From assembly GCA_963829485.1 (NCBI GenBank), contig CAWHIK010000008.1, positions 124,001-188,000 on the forward strand: DNA of 64,000 nucleotides, given 5' to 3'. Position 1 is the stretch's first letter, and every line of letters begins with the position of its first letter. Made by a program: the position numbers and the translations under genes. This DNA comes from JBGPQJ01 sp963829485 (GTDB taxonomy: Bacteria > Chloroflexota > Anaerolineae > Anaerolineales > Villigracilaceae). Under the pieces are notes generated by a model, which did no database searches, was not told where the DNA came from, and saw only the letters and a program-made list of their open reading frames with translations. Of the stretch, positions 26,503-36,179 are shown piece by piece.

Positions 26503-27531
26503 TTGAATAAACGCTTTTCTCCGATATCCATCGTATCGGGGGGTACATCCACTTTAAGCGTGACCATCTTCAATCCCAACTCATTCGAACTTACATCTGC
26601 TCACTACCATGATTATTTCCCCCCCGGGATAACCGTGGCGGATCCGGTCAACCTTACGATTACCGGTTGCGGTTCTGCTCAGGTAACGAGCAATACCGGA
26701 GACCCCCCTCCTGGATCCCCTCCTGGAAATCCGGGTCCTGCTTTGACGACCGGCGATACAGGCTTCAGAATGGACTTCGGCACTGTCCCGGCTCAGGTCG
26801 GGTCCAATCCAGGTGAATGTACGGTGACCGTGGACGTCACCTCCACCACGCCTGGAAACCTGATCAATACCATACCCGCCAATGAATTAAGGTCCTTTGG
26901 TGATGATGCTGGCAGAATCGAACTAATCACAAGTGAGGACCCTGCCAGCGCCACTCTCAATGTTATCGCTGTGCAACCCCCTTCCTTGAGCAAAGCTTTC
27001 GCTCCCAACACGATCGCAGCGGGCGGAACGAGCACGTTAACCATCACTGTCCGAAATAACGATTTAAGCAATCCATTGACACAGGTCACTCTGACAGATA
27101 CCTTGCCAACTGCCGGGGATGGGGACATCTTTGTAGCCAGCCCTGTCACCACCACACTAACCGGTTGCGGATCGGGCACGCTGACAGACGGCAGCGGTAA
27201 CCCGCTGGTAGGTGGCACAAGCAGATCCGTGCGGCTTAACAACGGGACCATCGCGCGCAATTCCAGCTGTGTGATCGAAGTATTGGTTGCATCCAACACT
27301 CAGGGGGCCTATACCAACACCATCCCGGCCGGACCAGCCACGGTCAACCCTGGGGCGATCCAGACTCGAGAAGGCGTCACCAATGCCTCCGCCGCCAATG
27401 CTCCGCTCAACGTGCAGGCATTCAATGTGACCAAGTCATTCGGCACATCGCCAGTCGCGGTTGGGCAAATCAGCCGAATGACCATACCATACAAAACATC
27501 GCCAGCATTCCATATACAGGTGTTTCTTTGA
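26503..27531 (+). CDS. DUF11 repeats, first long open segment
   Basis: The first two and a half DUF11 units of the adhesin. Each unit runs: SKAFAPNTIAAGGTSTLTITV, a LTDTLP turn, an LTGCGSGTL loop, and a TNTIPAG end. The signal peptide encoded at 26403-26500 belongs to the same protein in another frame, so the ATG at 26503 is not a real start. Reading is lost near 27480, where the third repeat begins (TKSFGTSPVAVGQISRMTI). Confidence 0.6.
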   Translation: MNKRFSPISIVSGGTSTLSVTIFNPNSFELTSAHYHDYFPPGITVADPVNLTITGCGSAQVTSNTGDPPPGSPPGNPGPALTTGDTGFRMDFGTVPAQVGSNPGECTVTVDVTSTTPGNLINTIPANELRSFGDDAGRIELITSEDPASATLNVIAVQPPSLSKAFAPNTIAAGGTSTLTITVRNNDLSNPLTQVTLTDTLPTAGDGDIFVASPVTTTLTGCGSGTLTDGSGNPLVGGTSRSVRLNNGTIARNSSCVIEVLVASNTQGAYTNTIPAGPATVNPGAIQTREGVTNASAANAPLNVQAFNVTKSFGTSPVAVGQISRMTIPYKTSPAFHIQVFL

Positions 27532-29367
27532 CAGATACGCTCCCTTCCGGAGATAATCTCGAATATGTCGTTGACGGACCCAGACCACCGACTGCGGTCC
27601 GGGGACCCTGTCCATTTCCACGGTTGCGCCCAGCACTGTGCCAAATACGCTGCAATTGAGCGGCGGGAGCATCCCGGCCAACTCGAGTTGCTCAATCATC
27701 TGTGTAAACGTGCGCGCAAGGATGAATGCGCCAGCTGGCACTTACACCAACACCATTCCCTGCCGGAGCGATCAGCACCACTCAGGGCGCGACTAACCAT
27801 GCCCCGGCATCCGCAACCTTTGAGTGTTGTTTCGCTATCAATCGCCAAGTCCTTTTCTCCGTCTACATTTGCAGCCGGAGGAAACACGGTTCTAACAATC
27901 ACGATCAGCAATCCCTCTCCAAACGCCTTTACCGGAGCCAGCGTTTCAGACTCTACTTCCAACTACTCCAAACAATGAATTGCGTTTTACCGGCACTACC
28001 GACCACTACTTGCGCGGTACTAATCTCGGTATCACTTTTCTCGGTGCGTCACCCACTCGGACAGTAACCCTGACCAATGGGACCGTCCCAGGAGGTTCGA
28101 TCTAGCCATCCCTGGCACCTGCACCATCACTGCCACAGGTGACAACCGATGCGGATGCGCCCGAGGCTGCTTACACTGGAGCAACACGTTAACCGATCCC
28201 GTAGGTTTAATCACCACCGATCGAAGGCGGAACCAACAGCACGGCAGGCGACTGCATCCGGTTAACAGTCGAGACCATCCGTGTCAGCAAAAACTTTCAG
28301 CCCATCATGAGTTTCCTACCCCAACGCCAAGCGTCTTGACCATCACCATCACCAACCCAGCTACGGGCGGCGCGCTGACGGGTATTACTATGACAGATAA
28401 TCTTCCGGCTGGTTTGGAGGTGGCGCCGTTCCGCCCTCCCACTGGCCAAGCACTACACTGCACTGGGGGTACCTTGGATGACGGTAGCGGAGGCGCCTCA
28501 ATGCGGGGGACACCATCATCCGCCTGACCGGAGGTAACGCTTGGAGCTGGACTATCATCATGCACGTCACGGTCAATGTACGCCCGACCTCCAGCGCTTC
28601 GAGCGGCACATACACCAACACGCTCGGACCCGGCTCGGTAACAACCAGGTGAAGGTCCAACGAACAGCAATACTGCCAGCGCGAGCTTGACTGTCAATGC
28701 CGTCAGGGTCAGCAAGTCCTTCCAATATCTCCGGTTTCCAGGCTGGCGATACCAACACACTGACGATCACGCTGACAAACTCAACGGGTTCGCCTTACAC
28801 TGGCGTGGCGGTCAGCGATACCCTGCCGACATCCCCCAACAGCAACCTGGAATTCGTTCCAGGGAGTGCGGCAACTACCTGCGTGGGAGGAACAGCTTCT
28901 CTGTCAGGAGGTCCTCTCGCCTCGAACAGTAGACCTGACTGGCGGCACCATCCCGGCCAATAGCAGCTGCACCATCACTGTGAATGTCACAACCCCTGTC
29001 AGTGCGCCGGCTGCCTCGTATACCAACACCATCCCGGTGGGTGCCCTGACCACTGCGGAAGGACCCAGAAACACGACCGCAGCGACCGCGCCGGTCAGCG
29101 TTTATGCCAGAACACGACCGGGGTGACCGGTGCAAAGTCCTTCACACCCGCGTCGATCAATCATCGGACAAAATTCGCGCCTGCGCCTGACCTTCACCGC
29201 GCCTCCGGATACCGCTCTCACCAGCTTTTCCTTCACAGATACTCTCCCAGCCGGCGTGACGGTCAGCAATTCCACGCCGCCTTCTGCAACCGGCTGCGGC
29301 ACTTACTCTGGAGGGGCATGGCCGCCAGCGGCAGGAGCCACCGTCATCTCGGCAACCGGCGGCACAA
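27532..29367 (+). repeat. Frame-broken block of DUF11 repeats
   Basis: About four to five more repeat units are visible only by changing frame every 100-300 bases: TGVSLTDTLPSGDNLEY (about 27510), AKSFSPSTFAAGGNTVLTI (27840), LTITITNPATGGALTGITM (28335), NTLTITLTNSTGSPYTGVA (28755), AKSFTPASIN then SFTDTLPAGVTVSN (29135-29275). The density of breaks is far above the rest of the window. No long reading frame exists on either strand that would suggest a different gene. Confidence 0.6.
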
Positions 29368-30372
29368 TTGCGCTCGGTGCTACCTGTACCGTGGATGTTT
29401 ATGTCACCAGCAATGCTGGCAGCGGACCGGGAATCATGTATACCAATACCGTCGAACCGGGTGACGTTTCCAGTTCTCGAAAATCGGACGTTGATCTACT
29501 CCATAAGTGCCAACTTGACCGTACGCACGGTCAGCACCCTTTCGATTTCCAAGGCTTTCTACCCCGATGTCGTCAATCCAAACGGCCTCTCGACACTGAC
29601 GATCACCCTGCAAAACACCGGCGCGATAAACCTGGTAGATGTAACGCTGGATGACATCCTCCCCGGCACCACCTCCAATGGAGTCGTCGTGGCGCCGGTG
29701 CCGAACGAAAGCACGACTTGTGCAGGTGGGGTGATCACATTCCCGACCTCGCAAACCATTCGCATGACTGGCGGCAGCATCCCTGCGCAGGTGGGAGGAA
29801 TTCCCGGCATCTGCACCATCAATGTGGATGTGCAGGGAAAGTCCACCAACGGCGCCACTCCAGCCACTCACACAAATACCATTCCCGCTACTAATGTAGT
29901 TGCAACCATTCAGGGCACACCTTCCACAATGAATGCTCAGGGGCCGGCGAGTGATAACCTGGTCGTACGCAATATCAGCCTGGAGGTGGTCAAGGGTTTC
30001 AATCCTCTGCTGGTCTATGGCGGCGCTAATTCTCTGATGAGCATCACGCTGCGGAATCCAAACTCGGCAGCTGAGTTGGTTGGTATTTCATTCGTGGATA
30101 ACATGCCAGCCGGGGCAATGATCCTGGTTGATCCCCCCAATTTCGATGCCTCGGACTGTGACCCGCCCACTGGACCTCCTGCTGTTCTGACCGGCACGGC
30201 CGGCGGCAGCAGCTTCTCCTTCAGCGGCGGATACCTGGCACCGGGTGATCAATGCACTCTGACATTGAATGCCACCTTGACGGTCAACGGAAATCGCACG
30301 AATACCATCCCGGTTGGTGCCGTTACATCATTAATGGCGCCTCCAACGGCACGGCAACCTCGGCTACTTTGA
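29368..30372 (+). CDS. DUF11 repeats, second long open segment
   Basis: In-frame homology starts near 29500 (TVRTVSTLSISKAFYPDVVN). Two full DUF11 units follow, the first with LTITLQNTGAINLVDVTLDD, the second with SLMSITLRNPNSAAELVGIS and FVDNMPAGAMILVDPP. Both end in TNTIP. The segment is lost near 30340, and the reading continues in the next frame. No ribosome site marks it as a separate gene. Confidence 0.6.
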   Translation: MRSVLPVPWMFMSPAMLAADRESCIPIPSNRVTFPVLENRTLIYSISANLTVRTVSTLSISKAFYPDVVNPNGLSTLTITLQNTGAINLVDVTLDDILPGTTSNGVVVAPVPNESTTCAGGVITFPTSQTIRMTGGSIPAQVGGIPGICTINVDVQGKSTNGATPATHTNTIPATNVVATIQGTPSTMNAQGPASDNLVVRNISLEVVKGFNPLLVYGGANSLMSITLRNPNSAAELVGISFVDNMPAGAMILVDPPNFDASDCDPPTGPPAVLTGTAGGSSFSFSGGYLAPGDQCTLTLNATLTVNGNRTNTIPVGAVTSLMAPPTARQPRLL

Positions 30373-31739
30373 CCAACCTTGCAGGAGCCAGCGTCAGCAA
30401 GAGTTTTGCGCCTAATCCGATCGCATCCGGATTGAGCAGCTATTCCATCCTGACCATCACCATCCGCACGACAGCCACCGTAGCCCTGACCGGCATGGGA
30501 TTGGTTGACAACCTGCCCGCAGGTATCCAGGTGGCAGGCGGCGCGGCACCTGCACCCACCAACGGTTGCGGAGGGACGCTCTCCGCCTCACCCGGAGACA
30601 CCACCATCCAATTGTCAGGCGGCGCGCTAGGAATCGGATTTGAAACCTGTTCGATGACCATCCCGGTTGCCGGTGCAAACCCCGGAGTTTACGATAACAC
30701 CATCCCTGGAGGGACGCTGACCAGCGATCAGAACACCACCAACACCTTGCCTACGACAGCTTCGCTCACCTTGACTCCATTCAGTCTGGGCAACCGGGTA
30801 TGGTACGATACCAACAATAACGGTCTTCTGGATAGTGGTGAGGCCGGCATCCTGGGAGTCCGGGTGGAACTGTACCGCGACAACGGCACCACCCCGGGCG
30901 TCTTCGACGCAGGGGATACTTACTTGAGTGTCCGCAGCACCAACGTTGATGGTTACTACCGCTTCGATGACCTGGGACCCGACGACTACGTAGTTGTTAT
31001 CCCATCGGTAAATTTCGGCACCAGCGGGGCACCGCTGGCTGGCTACCTGAGCAGCGGCACAAGTATTACTTCCAATGGCACCATCAGTGACGCCATCGGC
31101 CCTGACCCTGATAACGATGTGGATGATGACGACAATGGAGTGTCCACTTTCACTGGCACATCGGTGGATTACGTCTCGTCCCGGGGAGTTACGCTCGGAC
31201 CCGGCGGCAGCGAGCCGACAGGCGAAAACAACCCGACCACCAACCCGGAAACCGGTGAGGCGGTGGACGAACAGAGTAACCGAACAGTGGATTTCGGGTT
31301 CTACCGCCTGCAATTGGGCAACCAGATTTTCCAGGACGTCAACGAAAACGGCGCGTTCGATTCGGGTGATGCACCGCTCGCCGGAGCGACGGTTCAGTTG
31401 TTTGCCGCCAACGGTACGACCGAGATCAACGTCGGTCCGGACGGCATCCTGGGCACGGCGGATGACGCCCCAGGAGGCGTGACCAGCAGCGGAACCGGCA
31501 CTCCTGGCAGCCCCACAGGCAATTACCTGTTCCGCGGCCTCCCTGCCGGCAGCTATATCGTGAAGGTCCTCCCCACCGGCAGTCCCAGTACCGTGGATAC
31601 AGCCAATCCCGGAGATACTTCGAACCCGAACAACAATATTGACGATAATGACAATGGTGTGGGAACGGGCAGCAGCACGGTTTCAAGCAATGATGTGACT
31701 TCACACCCGGAAGTTCCGGTGCAGCCTCGAATAATGTGA
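30252..31739 (+). CDS. DUF11 repeat and two SdrD-B-like domains
   Basis: In-frame homology begins about 30340. First comes one DUF11 unit (SKSFAPNPIASGLSSYSIL to YDNTIPGG). Two SdrD-B/Cna-B-type beta domains follow: LGNRVWYDTNNNGLLDSGE with GYYRFDDLGPDDYVV, then LGNQIFQDVNENGAFDSGD with GNYLFRGLPAGSYIV. Each has Asp/Asn-rich calcium-type loops and a 'DNDDGV'-like spacer (DVDDDDNGV; NNNIDDNDNGVG). These domains stiffen stalks of surface proteins in Gram-positive bacteria. Confidence 0.65.
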   Translation: MHSDIECHLDGQRKSHEYHPGWCRYIINGASNGTATSATLTNLAGASVSKSFAPNPIASGLSSYSILTITIRTTATVALTGMGLVDNLPAGIQVAGGAAPAPTNGCGGTLSASPGDTTIQLSGGALGIGFETCSMTIPVAGANPGVYDNTIPGGTLTSDQNTTNTLPTTASLTLTPFSLGNRVWYDTNNNGLLDSGEAGILGVRVELYRDNGTTPGVFDAGDTYLSVRSTNVDGYYRFDDLGPDDYVVVIPSVNFGTSGAPLAGYLSSGTSITSNGTISDAIGPDPDNDVDDDDNGVSTFTGTSVDYVSSRGVTLGPGGSEPTGENNPTTNPETGEAVDEQSNRTVDFGFYRLQLGNQIFQDVNENGAFDSGDAPLAGATVQLFAANGTTEINVGPDGILGTADDAPGGVTSSGTGTPGSPTGNYLFRGLPAGSYIVKVLPTGSPSTVDTANPGDTSNPNNNIDDNDNGVGTGSSTVSSNDVTSHPEVPVQPRIM

Positions 31740-33301
31740 TAAATAATGCCACGGGCACAACTTACAATCCGACTGTTGACTTCGGTTACGTCACTTCCTT
31801 TGCCAAAGCCTTGATTGGCGGAGAACCAAACCGCACCACAGATCCTGAAGTGACGATCGGCGAATTAGTCACCTACGAAGTCGCCATGGTCATTCCGAAT
31901 GGAGGCTTAAATGCAGTTCAACTGGTGGATACGCCTCAAAGCGGTTTGGCATTCGCAGACTGCGTTTCCATCACGATTCCGAACGGCGTTACCAGCACGA
32001 CCTTCGGAGGCGGAGGCGCATGCGACACACTGGATGGGACAACTCCTGGAACCAGCAACCCGCTGATCGAAAATTCAGGCAGTCGCATCACCTTCGACTT
32101 CGGCGACATTGCCAACTCTTCCGGCGCTTCGCAGATCGTGCGAGTGCGATACAACTTGATCGTTCTGGATATTCTCGCCAACCAGGAGGGAGACAACCTG
32201 ACCAACGAGGCTACCATGACGTGGTCAGGCGGATCGCGGACCACCAACGCGCCTGATGTAGAGATTGTCGAGCCGGAATTGACGATTGATAAAAATGCCA
32301 CACCGACCTCCGTTTCAGTCGGGGGGACGGTCACCATTACTATCGACCTGGCCCACGCCGCCATCAGTTCTGCGGATGCTTTCGATGTGGTGGTCACAGA
32401 TCAGATCCCCTCAGGAATGACCTACAATCCAGCGAGTCTGGTAATTGGAGGTACTGCGACATTTACTTCTTCGAGCTTTGACGCAGTTACAAACACGCTC
32501 ACGTTGGTATGGAATGTGATAGCACTTGGCGAGACAGCCAGCGTTACCTTCGATGCGGTCTATTTGGGTCCACCACCTGTGGTAAATGTCTCTTCAGCCG
32601 AGTGGACAAGCCTGGAGATTGATCCCGCTTCGCCCGGTCCGCCTCCCGTACCCGTGCAAAGGAGTCCTTACAACCCGAGTGCAACGGAACGCTGGTACGA
32701 TCCCGCTGCACCTGCCGGAGTAAACAGCTACATCGCAAGAGATTCGGTCACCATTAATGCTCAAGGTGCTGAACCAGATGAAGTTCTGCCGGATACCGGT
32801 TTTGCTCCCGGAAAAGTCACGGTCTTGAAAAACCAGCCAGCCGATTACACCTACGCGGACCTCGGCGAATTGTGGCTGGAAATCCCAGGCCTGGATGTAA
32901 AAACACAACTTGTTGGAATTCCAAAGGCAGGAAATAGTTGGGATATACAGTGGTTATGGGATCAAGCCGGTTATCTGGAAGGCACCGCTTTCCCCACCTG
33001 GAACGGCAACAGCGTCATCACGGGTCACGTCTACCTGTCGAATGGCGAGCCTGGTCCGTTTGTGGATATCGGCACTCTTAAATACGGTGAGCGGGTGATC
33101 GTCTCAGCCTTCGGGCAGGATTACGTTTACGAAGTACGTTCTGTCAGGAGCCTGAAGCCGGATGATGCAGCCAGGGTCTTGCGCCATGACGAATTGCCAT
33201 GGATCACACTATTGACCTGTAAGGACTTCGACCCGAAGACCAATAGCTATAGAAACCGCATCGCAGTTCGCGCTGTGCTGGTGGAAATTACTGAAAAGTA
33301 A
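31736..33301 (+). CDS. C-terminal adhesin part with LPDTG motif and sortase domain
   Basis: In frame from about 31740 (FGYVTSFAKALIGGEPN). Residues 30-320 are DUF11/isopeptide-type beta domains. LPDTG is encoded at 32786-32800, followed directly by FAPGKVTVL. The remaining 170 residues form a sortase-like domain with His431 (ITGHVYL, codon 33026), Cys495 in TLLTCKDF (codon 33218) and an Arg-rich strand YRNRIAVRAVL. The His/Cys/Arg set is that of a transpeptidase. A sortase joined to the end of an LPXTG adhesin implies self-processing; no transmembrane segment follows the LPDTG. A hairpin follows the stop. Confidence 0.8.
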   Translation: MINNATGTTYNPTVDFGYVTSFAKALIGGEPNRTTDPEVTIGELVTYEVAMVIPNGGLNAVQLVDTPQSGLAFADCVSITIPNGVTSTTFGGGGACDTLDGTTPGTSNPLIENSGSRITFDFGDIANSSGASQIVRVRYNLIVLDILANQEGDNLTNEATMTWSGGSRTTNAPDVEIVEPELTIDKNATPTSVSVGGTVTITIDLAHAAISSADAFDVVVTDQIPSGMTYNPASLVIGGTATFTSSSFDAVTNTLTLVWNVIALGETASVTFDAVYLGPPPVVNVSSAEWTSLEIDPASPGPPPVPVQRSPYNPSATERWYDPAAPAGVNSYIARDSVTINAQGAEPDEVLPDTGFAPGKVTVLKNQPADYTYADLGELWLEIPGLDVKTQLVGIPKAGNSWDIQWLWDQAGYLEGTAFPTWNGNSVITGHVYLSNGEPGPFVDIGTLKYGERVIVSAFGQDYVYEVRSVRSLKPDDAARVLRHDELPWITLLTCKDFDPKTNSYRNRIAVRAVLVEITEK

Positions 33302-33326
33302 ATTACACAGGATTGGGAAAAGAAGA

Positions 33327-33357
33327 GAGGCTGTCCGAAAAGCAATCGGGCAGCCTC
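33327..33357. terminator. Hairpin between convergent genes
   Basis: GAGGCTGTCCGA (33327-33338) pairs with TCGGGCAGCCTC (33346-33357), one G-T pair, loop of 7 bases. It lies between the sortase gene and the convergent oxidoreductase gene and could stop transcription from both sides. Confidence 0.65.
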
Positions 33358-33375
33358 AATATTTACATTTACAGT

Positions 33376-34293
33376 TTACAGAACAGTGAGAACAACTTTA
33401 CCAGGGGCTTTGGTCATGAAGCGATGTTCCATGGCCGCCTGCGCCTCAGCAAGCGGGAAGGTGCGATTCACGAAGATATCGAGTACTCCCGAATCGAGCA
33501 ATTCAGCGACCTTGGAAAGCACTTCCGTAGTGGGATAAGCCCCCAAACCGGTGCTGTGAATACCACGCTTGGCGGGTTCTTCCTGGGGAGTTTCCATCAA
33601 CAGTGTGGTCACGTACCTTCCTCCAGGTTTTAGAACATTATAAGAACGATCCATGGTCTCGCCGCCGACATAATCAAGCACGATGTCGACATCCTTCACT
33701 ATATCTTCAAAGCGCTCACTTTTCACATCGATAAATCGGTCAACGCCCAATCTGGCAGCATGTTGGGCTTTTTCAGGTATATCGGTGCCATACACATAGG
33801 CACCTTTGTTTTTGGCAAGCTGAACAGCCAGACCGCCGACTGCTCCGCCAACACCATGGATCAGAATTCGTTCACCCCCGCGGAATTGTGCCTTATCAAA
33901 GAGTGACAACCAGGCAGCCATAGAAGGCAGGGAAACAGCGGAGGCGTGGATATAATCGAGCGACTTCGGTTTAAGCGCAATTTCATTTGCCTTGGGTGTT
34001 ATATATTCTGCAAATGCTCCGGAGCCAAGCACAACGACGCCGAAAACCGAGTCGCCAGTTTTTACGCCGGTCATATTTTTACCGACTGCAACGACCTCAC
34101 CCGAGTAATCCGACCCAAGAGTCAATGGAGGCGTAGCCATAGCCGCCATGTAACCGGCTTGGACTGCGGCATCGAATGGATTAATGGACGCCGCATGAAC
34201 ACGGACCAAGGCTTGATCATCAGTTAATTTGGGTTGTGGAATATCTTCTACCTGAACAGGTTTACCCCATTCATTTACGCGTACTGCTTTCAT
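33376..34293 (-). CDS. NADP-dependent quinone/alkenal oxidoreductase (zinc-free MDR family)
   Basis: A 305-residue medium-chain reductase. It has the GroES-like start (AVRVNEWGKPVQVEDIP), the Rossmann loop HGVGGAVGGLAVQLAKNKG near residue 145, and VGGETMDRSYNVLKPGGRYV. The zinc-binding cysteines of alcohol dehydrogenases are missing, which is typical of quinone oxidoreductases and alkenal reductases (EC 1.6.5.5-like). A good AAGGAG ribosome site precedes the ATG. A 16-base inverted repeat lies 45 bases upstream of the ATG. Confidence 0.82.
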   Translation of the reverse strand: MKAVRVNEWGKPVQVEDIPQPKLTDDQALVRVHAASINPFDAAVQAGYMAAMATPPLTLGSDYSGEVVAVGKNMTGVKTGDSVFGVVVLGSGAFAEYITPKANEIALKPKSLDYIHASAVSLPSMAAWLSLFDKAQFRGGERILIHGVGGAVGGLAVQLAKNKGAYVYGTDIPEKAQHAARLGVDRFIDVKSERFEDIVKDVDIVLDYVGGETMDRSYNVLKPGGRYVTTLLMETPQEEPAKRGIHSTGLGAYPTTEVLSKVAELLDSGVLDIFVNRTFPLAEAQAAMEHRFMTKAPGKVVLTVL

Positions 34294-34338
34294 AGTGTTG
34301 CTCTCCTTTTTGCTACAGATACCGATATGGGTAAAAAC

Positions 34339-34382
34339 TGCATTATTTAGATAAATCTTATCTTAATTATCTAAATAATGCA
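34339..34382. repeat. 16-base perfect inverted repeat upstream of the oxidoreductase
   Basis: TGCATTATTTAGATAA (34339-34354) and TTATCTAAATAATGCA (34367-34382) are perfect complements, 12 bases apart. AT-rich arms and no T tract make a terminator unlikely. It lies before the oxidoreductase start on the minus strand and after the hypE stop; an operator for a dimeric regulator is the better guess. Confidence 0.5.
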
Positions 34383-34520
34383 AACAATTCTTGCCTCAAA
34401 CAGCAATAATGACTGATTCTTGATAAGACTACCCTATTAGATTTTCGTATTTTCGGAAAAAGAGCCGCTCTACAGAATTGAAGAGATAAATGGAGGCAGC
34501 CTGAATACCGCCCAGCTTGA

Positions 34521-35587
34521 TCAACAAATTCTCGGCAGCATCTCGCCGGGAAGCATATCCACCAGTCTTGTTCCCCCAATGCTGGTTTTGAGCCTTACTC
34601 CGGGTTTTCCTTCGATCACCCGCCCGATGATAGCGGCATCTTCGCCATATTTCGTCTCTCGCATCCGGGCGAGGATTTTTCCGCATCCTCCGACTTGACG
34701 AATGCCACCAGTTTGCCCTCGCTGGCAATAAACAGAGGATCGAAGCCAAGCATCTCACAAGCGGCGCGAACCGGCGGCTTGAAAGGGATGGATTGCTCAT
34801 TCAACTCGATCACCACACCGGACTGCTCAGCGATTTCATTCAGAGTGGTCGCCAACCCGCCGCGGGTCGGGTCGCGTAAAACATGAACTTCACCTGAATC
34901 CAGCATCGCCTGGACGAGATGATTCAGCGGCGCGACATCGCTCAGCAAATCCGTCTCGAAGCCCAGCCCCTCCCGCGCCGACAGGACCGCGATACCGTGG
35001 TCGCCGAGGGTGCCAGATACGATCACCACATCTCCTGGTCTGGCATTCGCGCCGGAGATATCCAGACCCGCCGGGATTTTTCCCACCCCCGATGTATTGA
35101 TGAATAATTTATCTACGCCGCCCTTCTGGACGACCTTGGTATCCCCTGCTGCGATATACACTCCCGCTTCGGCCGCTGCGTCACGCATGGACTGAACCAC
35201 ACGTTGAAGTATATCGATTGACAAGCCTTCCTCGATGATAAATCCACAGGTGAGGGCAATGGGGGTCGCGCCGACCATCGCCAGATCGTTGACCGTGCCG
35301 CACACCGCCAGCTTGCCGATGTCGCCGCCAGGGAAGAACAGGGGAGCCACCACATGAGAATCGGTGGTGAGCGCCAGCCTTTCGCCTCCGACGGTCAGCA
35401 CAGCCAAGTCGTCCAGCGCGCGCGGGGCGGCTTTCCCCAACTCCGGCAGGAAGAGCCGCTTGATCAAATCGTGGCTCAACTTCCCCCCCGAACCATGCCC
35501 AAGCATGATCGTGTCCTTAGGCTGCAAAGGGACGGGGCAGGTGTAACCTTCAAAATCGAGGTCACTGGATGATGATTTGTTTTCCAT
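34521..35587 (-). CDS. hypE: HypE, hydrogenase maturation (cyano-ligand synthesis), one frame break
   Basis: HypE carries thiocarbamate on its C-terminal Cys and dehydrates it with ATP to the CN ligand of the Fe site. It has LGHGSGGKLSHDLI at the start, LTTDSHVVAPLFFPGGDIG, and VLRDPTRGGLATTLNEIA. After AFVKSEDAEK the frame is lost at an A5/T5 run near 34676-34680; one base fewer restores ILARMRETKYGEDAAIIG and the end PRIC, the classic C-terminal Pro-Arg-Ile-Cys. The gene is thus full length (about 355 residues). It lies apart from the other hyp genes, behind two unrelated genes. Confidence 0.88.
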
Positions 35588-35677
35588 CCTTCAAAAATCC
35601 AATCCCGACAAACTTAGTCGTAAATTAAGCGAAGTTATTACCTGGAAAAATAGCTAGAAATTCTTTCAAGAAATTCC

Positions 35678-36178
35678 TTAAATGGAGTTTGTCGAAATCT
35701 CTCCTTGCCAGGAATAGAACCGTGGAAAAATTATGGAAAATAAGGTTATGACAAGTACGGATAAAATAAATTGATCTTGATATTCGCGGTTCAACTCTTT
35801 TTTACTCAGCCGATAAGAATGAAACATACAATGAAATGCAATTCCCCATGATATAACTATGTACACTCGAGTAGTATCCTCAGTAAAGAAAGTTAATCCA
35901 TAATTCATCAAAAGAAAGAACGATAAAGCCAAAAAATACCTTCGATCTTTACGAAAAAACATAATATAACAAACAATAATTACCAGCCATTGAATATTAA
36001 ATAATGAATAAAGACTTGAAGGAAGTGTCTGCATGTTCATAGCGACCCATACCTTAAGTTTCGTAGCTAGAATATACTGAAATCTTGAAAACACTTCGAT
36101 ATTATTTGAAAGTAAGAACAACTTCATCAGAAAATATCCTGATACAATGCCCAAAAACGAGACCGCAAGATGTGACAT
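35678..36178 (-). CDS. Membrane protein of unknown function, fragment 2 of 2
   Basis: A hydrophobic protein with about five transmembrane stretches (for example LFNIQWLVIIVCYIMFF). It is best read with the preceding fragment as one 360-residue protein: with one base changed near 36196 the two join as RRLARELKNIKMSHLAVSF. AT-rich composition sets it apart from its neighbours. No known family was recognised; it could be a wzy- or GT-C-like polytopic protein. Function unknown. Confidence 0.5.
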   Translation of the reverse strand: MSHLAVSFLGIVSGYFLMKLFLLSNNIEVFSRFQYILATKLKVWVAMNMQTLPSSLYSLFNIQWLVIIVCYIMFFRKDRRYFLALSFFLLMNYGLTFFTEDTTRVYIVISWGIAFHCMFHSYRLSKKELNREYQDQFILSVLVITLFSIIFPRFYSWQGEISTNSI

Positions 36179-36179
36179 C

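Larger units (their letters stand above)
26403..33301 (+). pseudogene. DUF11/SdrD-repeat adhesin with C-terminal sortase, frame-broken
   Basis: One very large surface-protein gene. An AAGGA ribosome site precedes the ATG at 26403, and a signal peptide follows (ILRFLLVSFLVGSVLLVNAA). Then come about ten DUF11 repeats, two SdrD-B-like domains (from about 30780 and 31310), another DUF11-type region, LPDTG (32786-32800) and a sortase domain. Frames change many times: near 26500, repeatedly between 27.48 and 29.2 kb, near 29480, near 30340 and near 31735. An intact gene would encode about 2300 residues. Either it is decayed or the repeats defeated the assembly. Confidence 0.7.

Noticed and set aside
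26503..31739. CRISPR-like or satellite array
   Set aside because: The periodic similarity is protein-level (DUF11 units of about 400 bases) with no exact short repeats or spacers.
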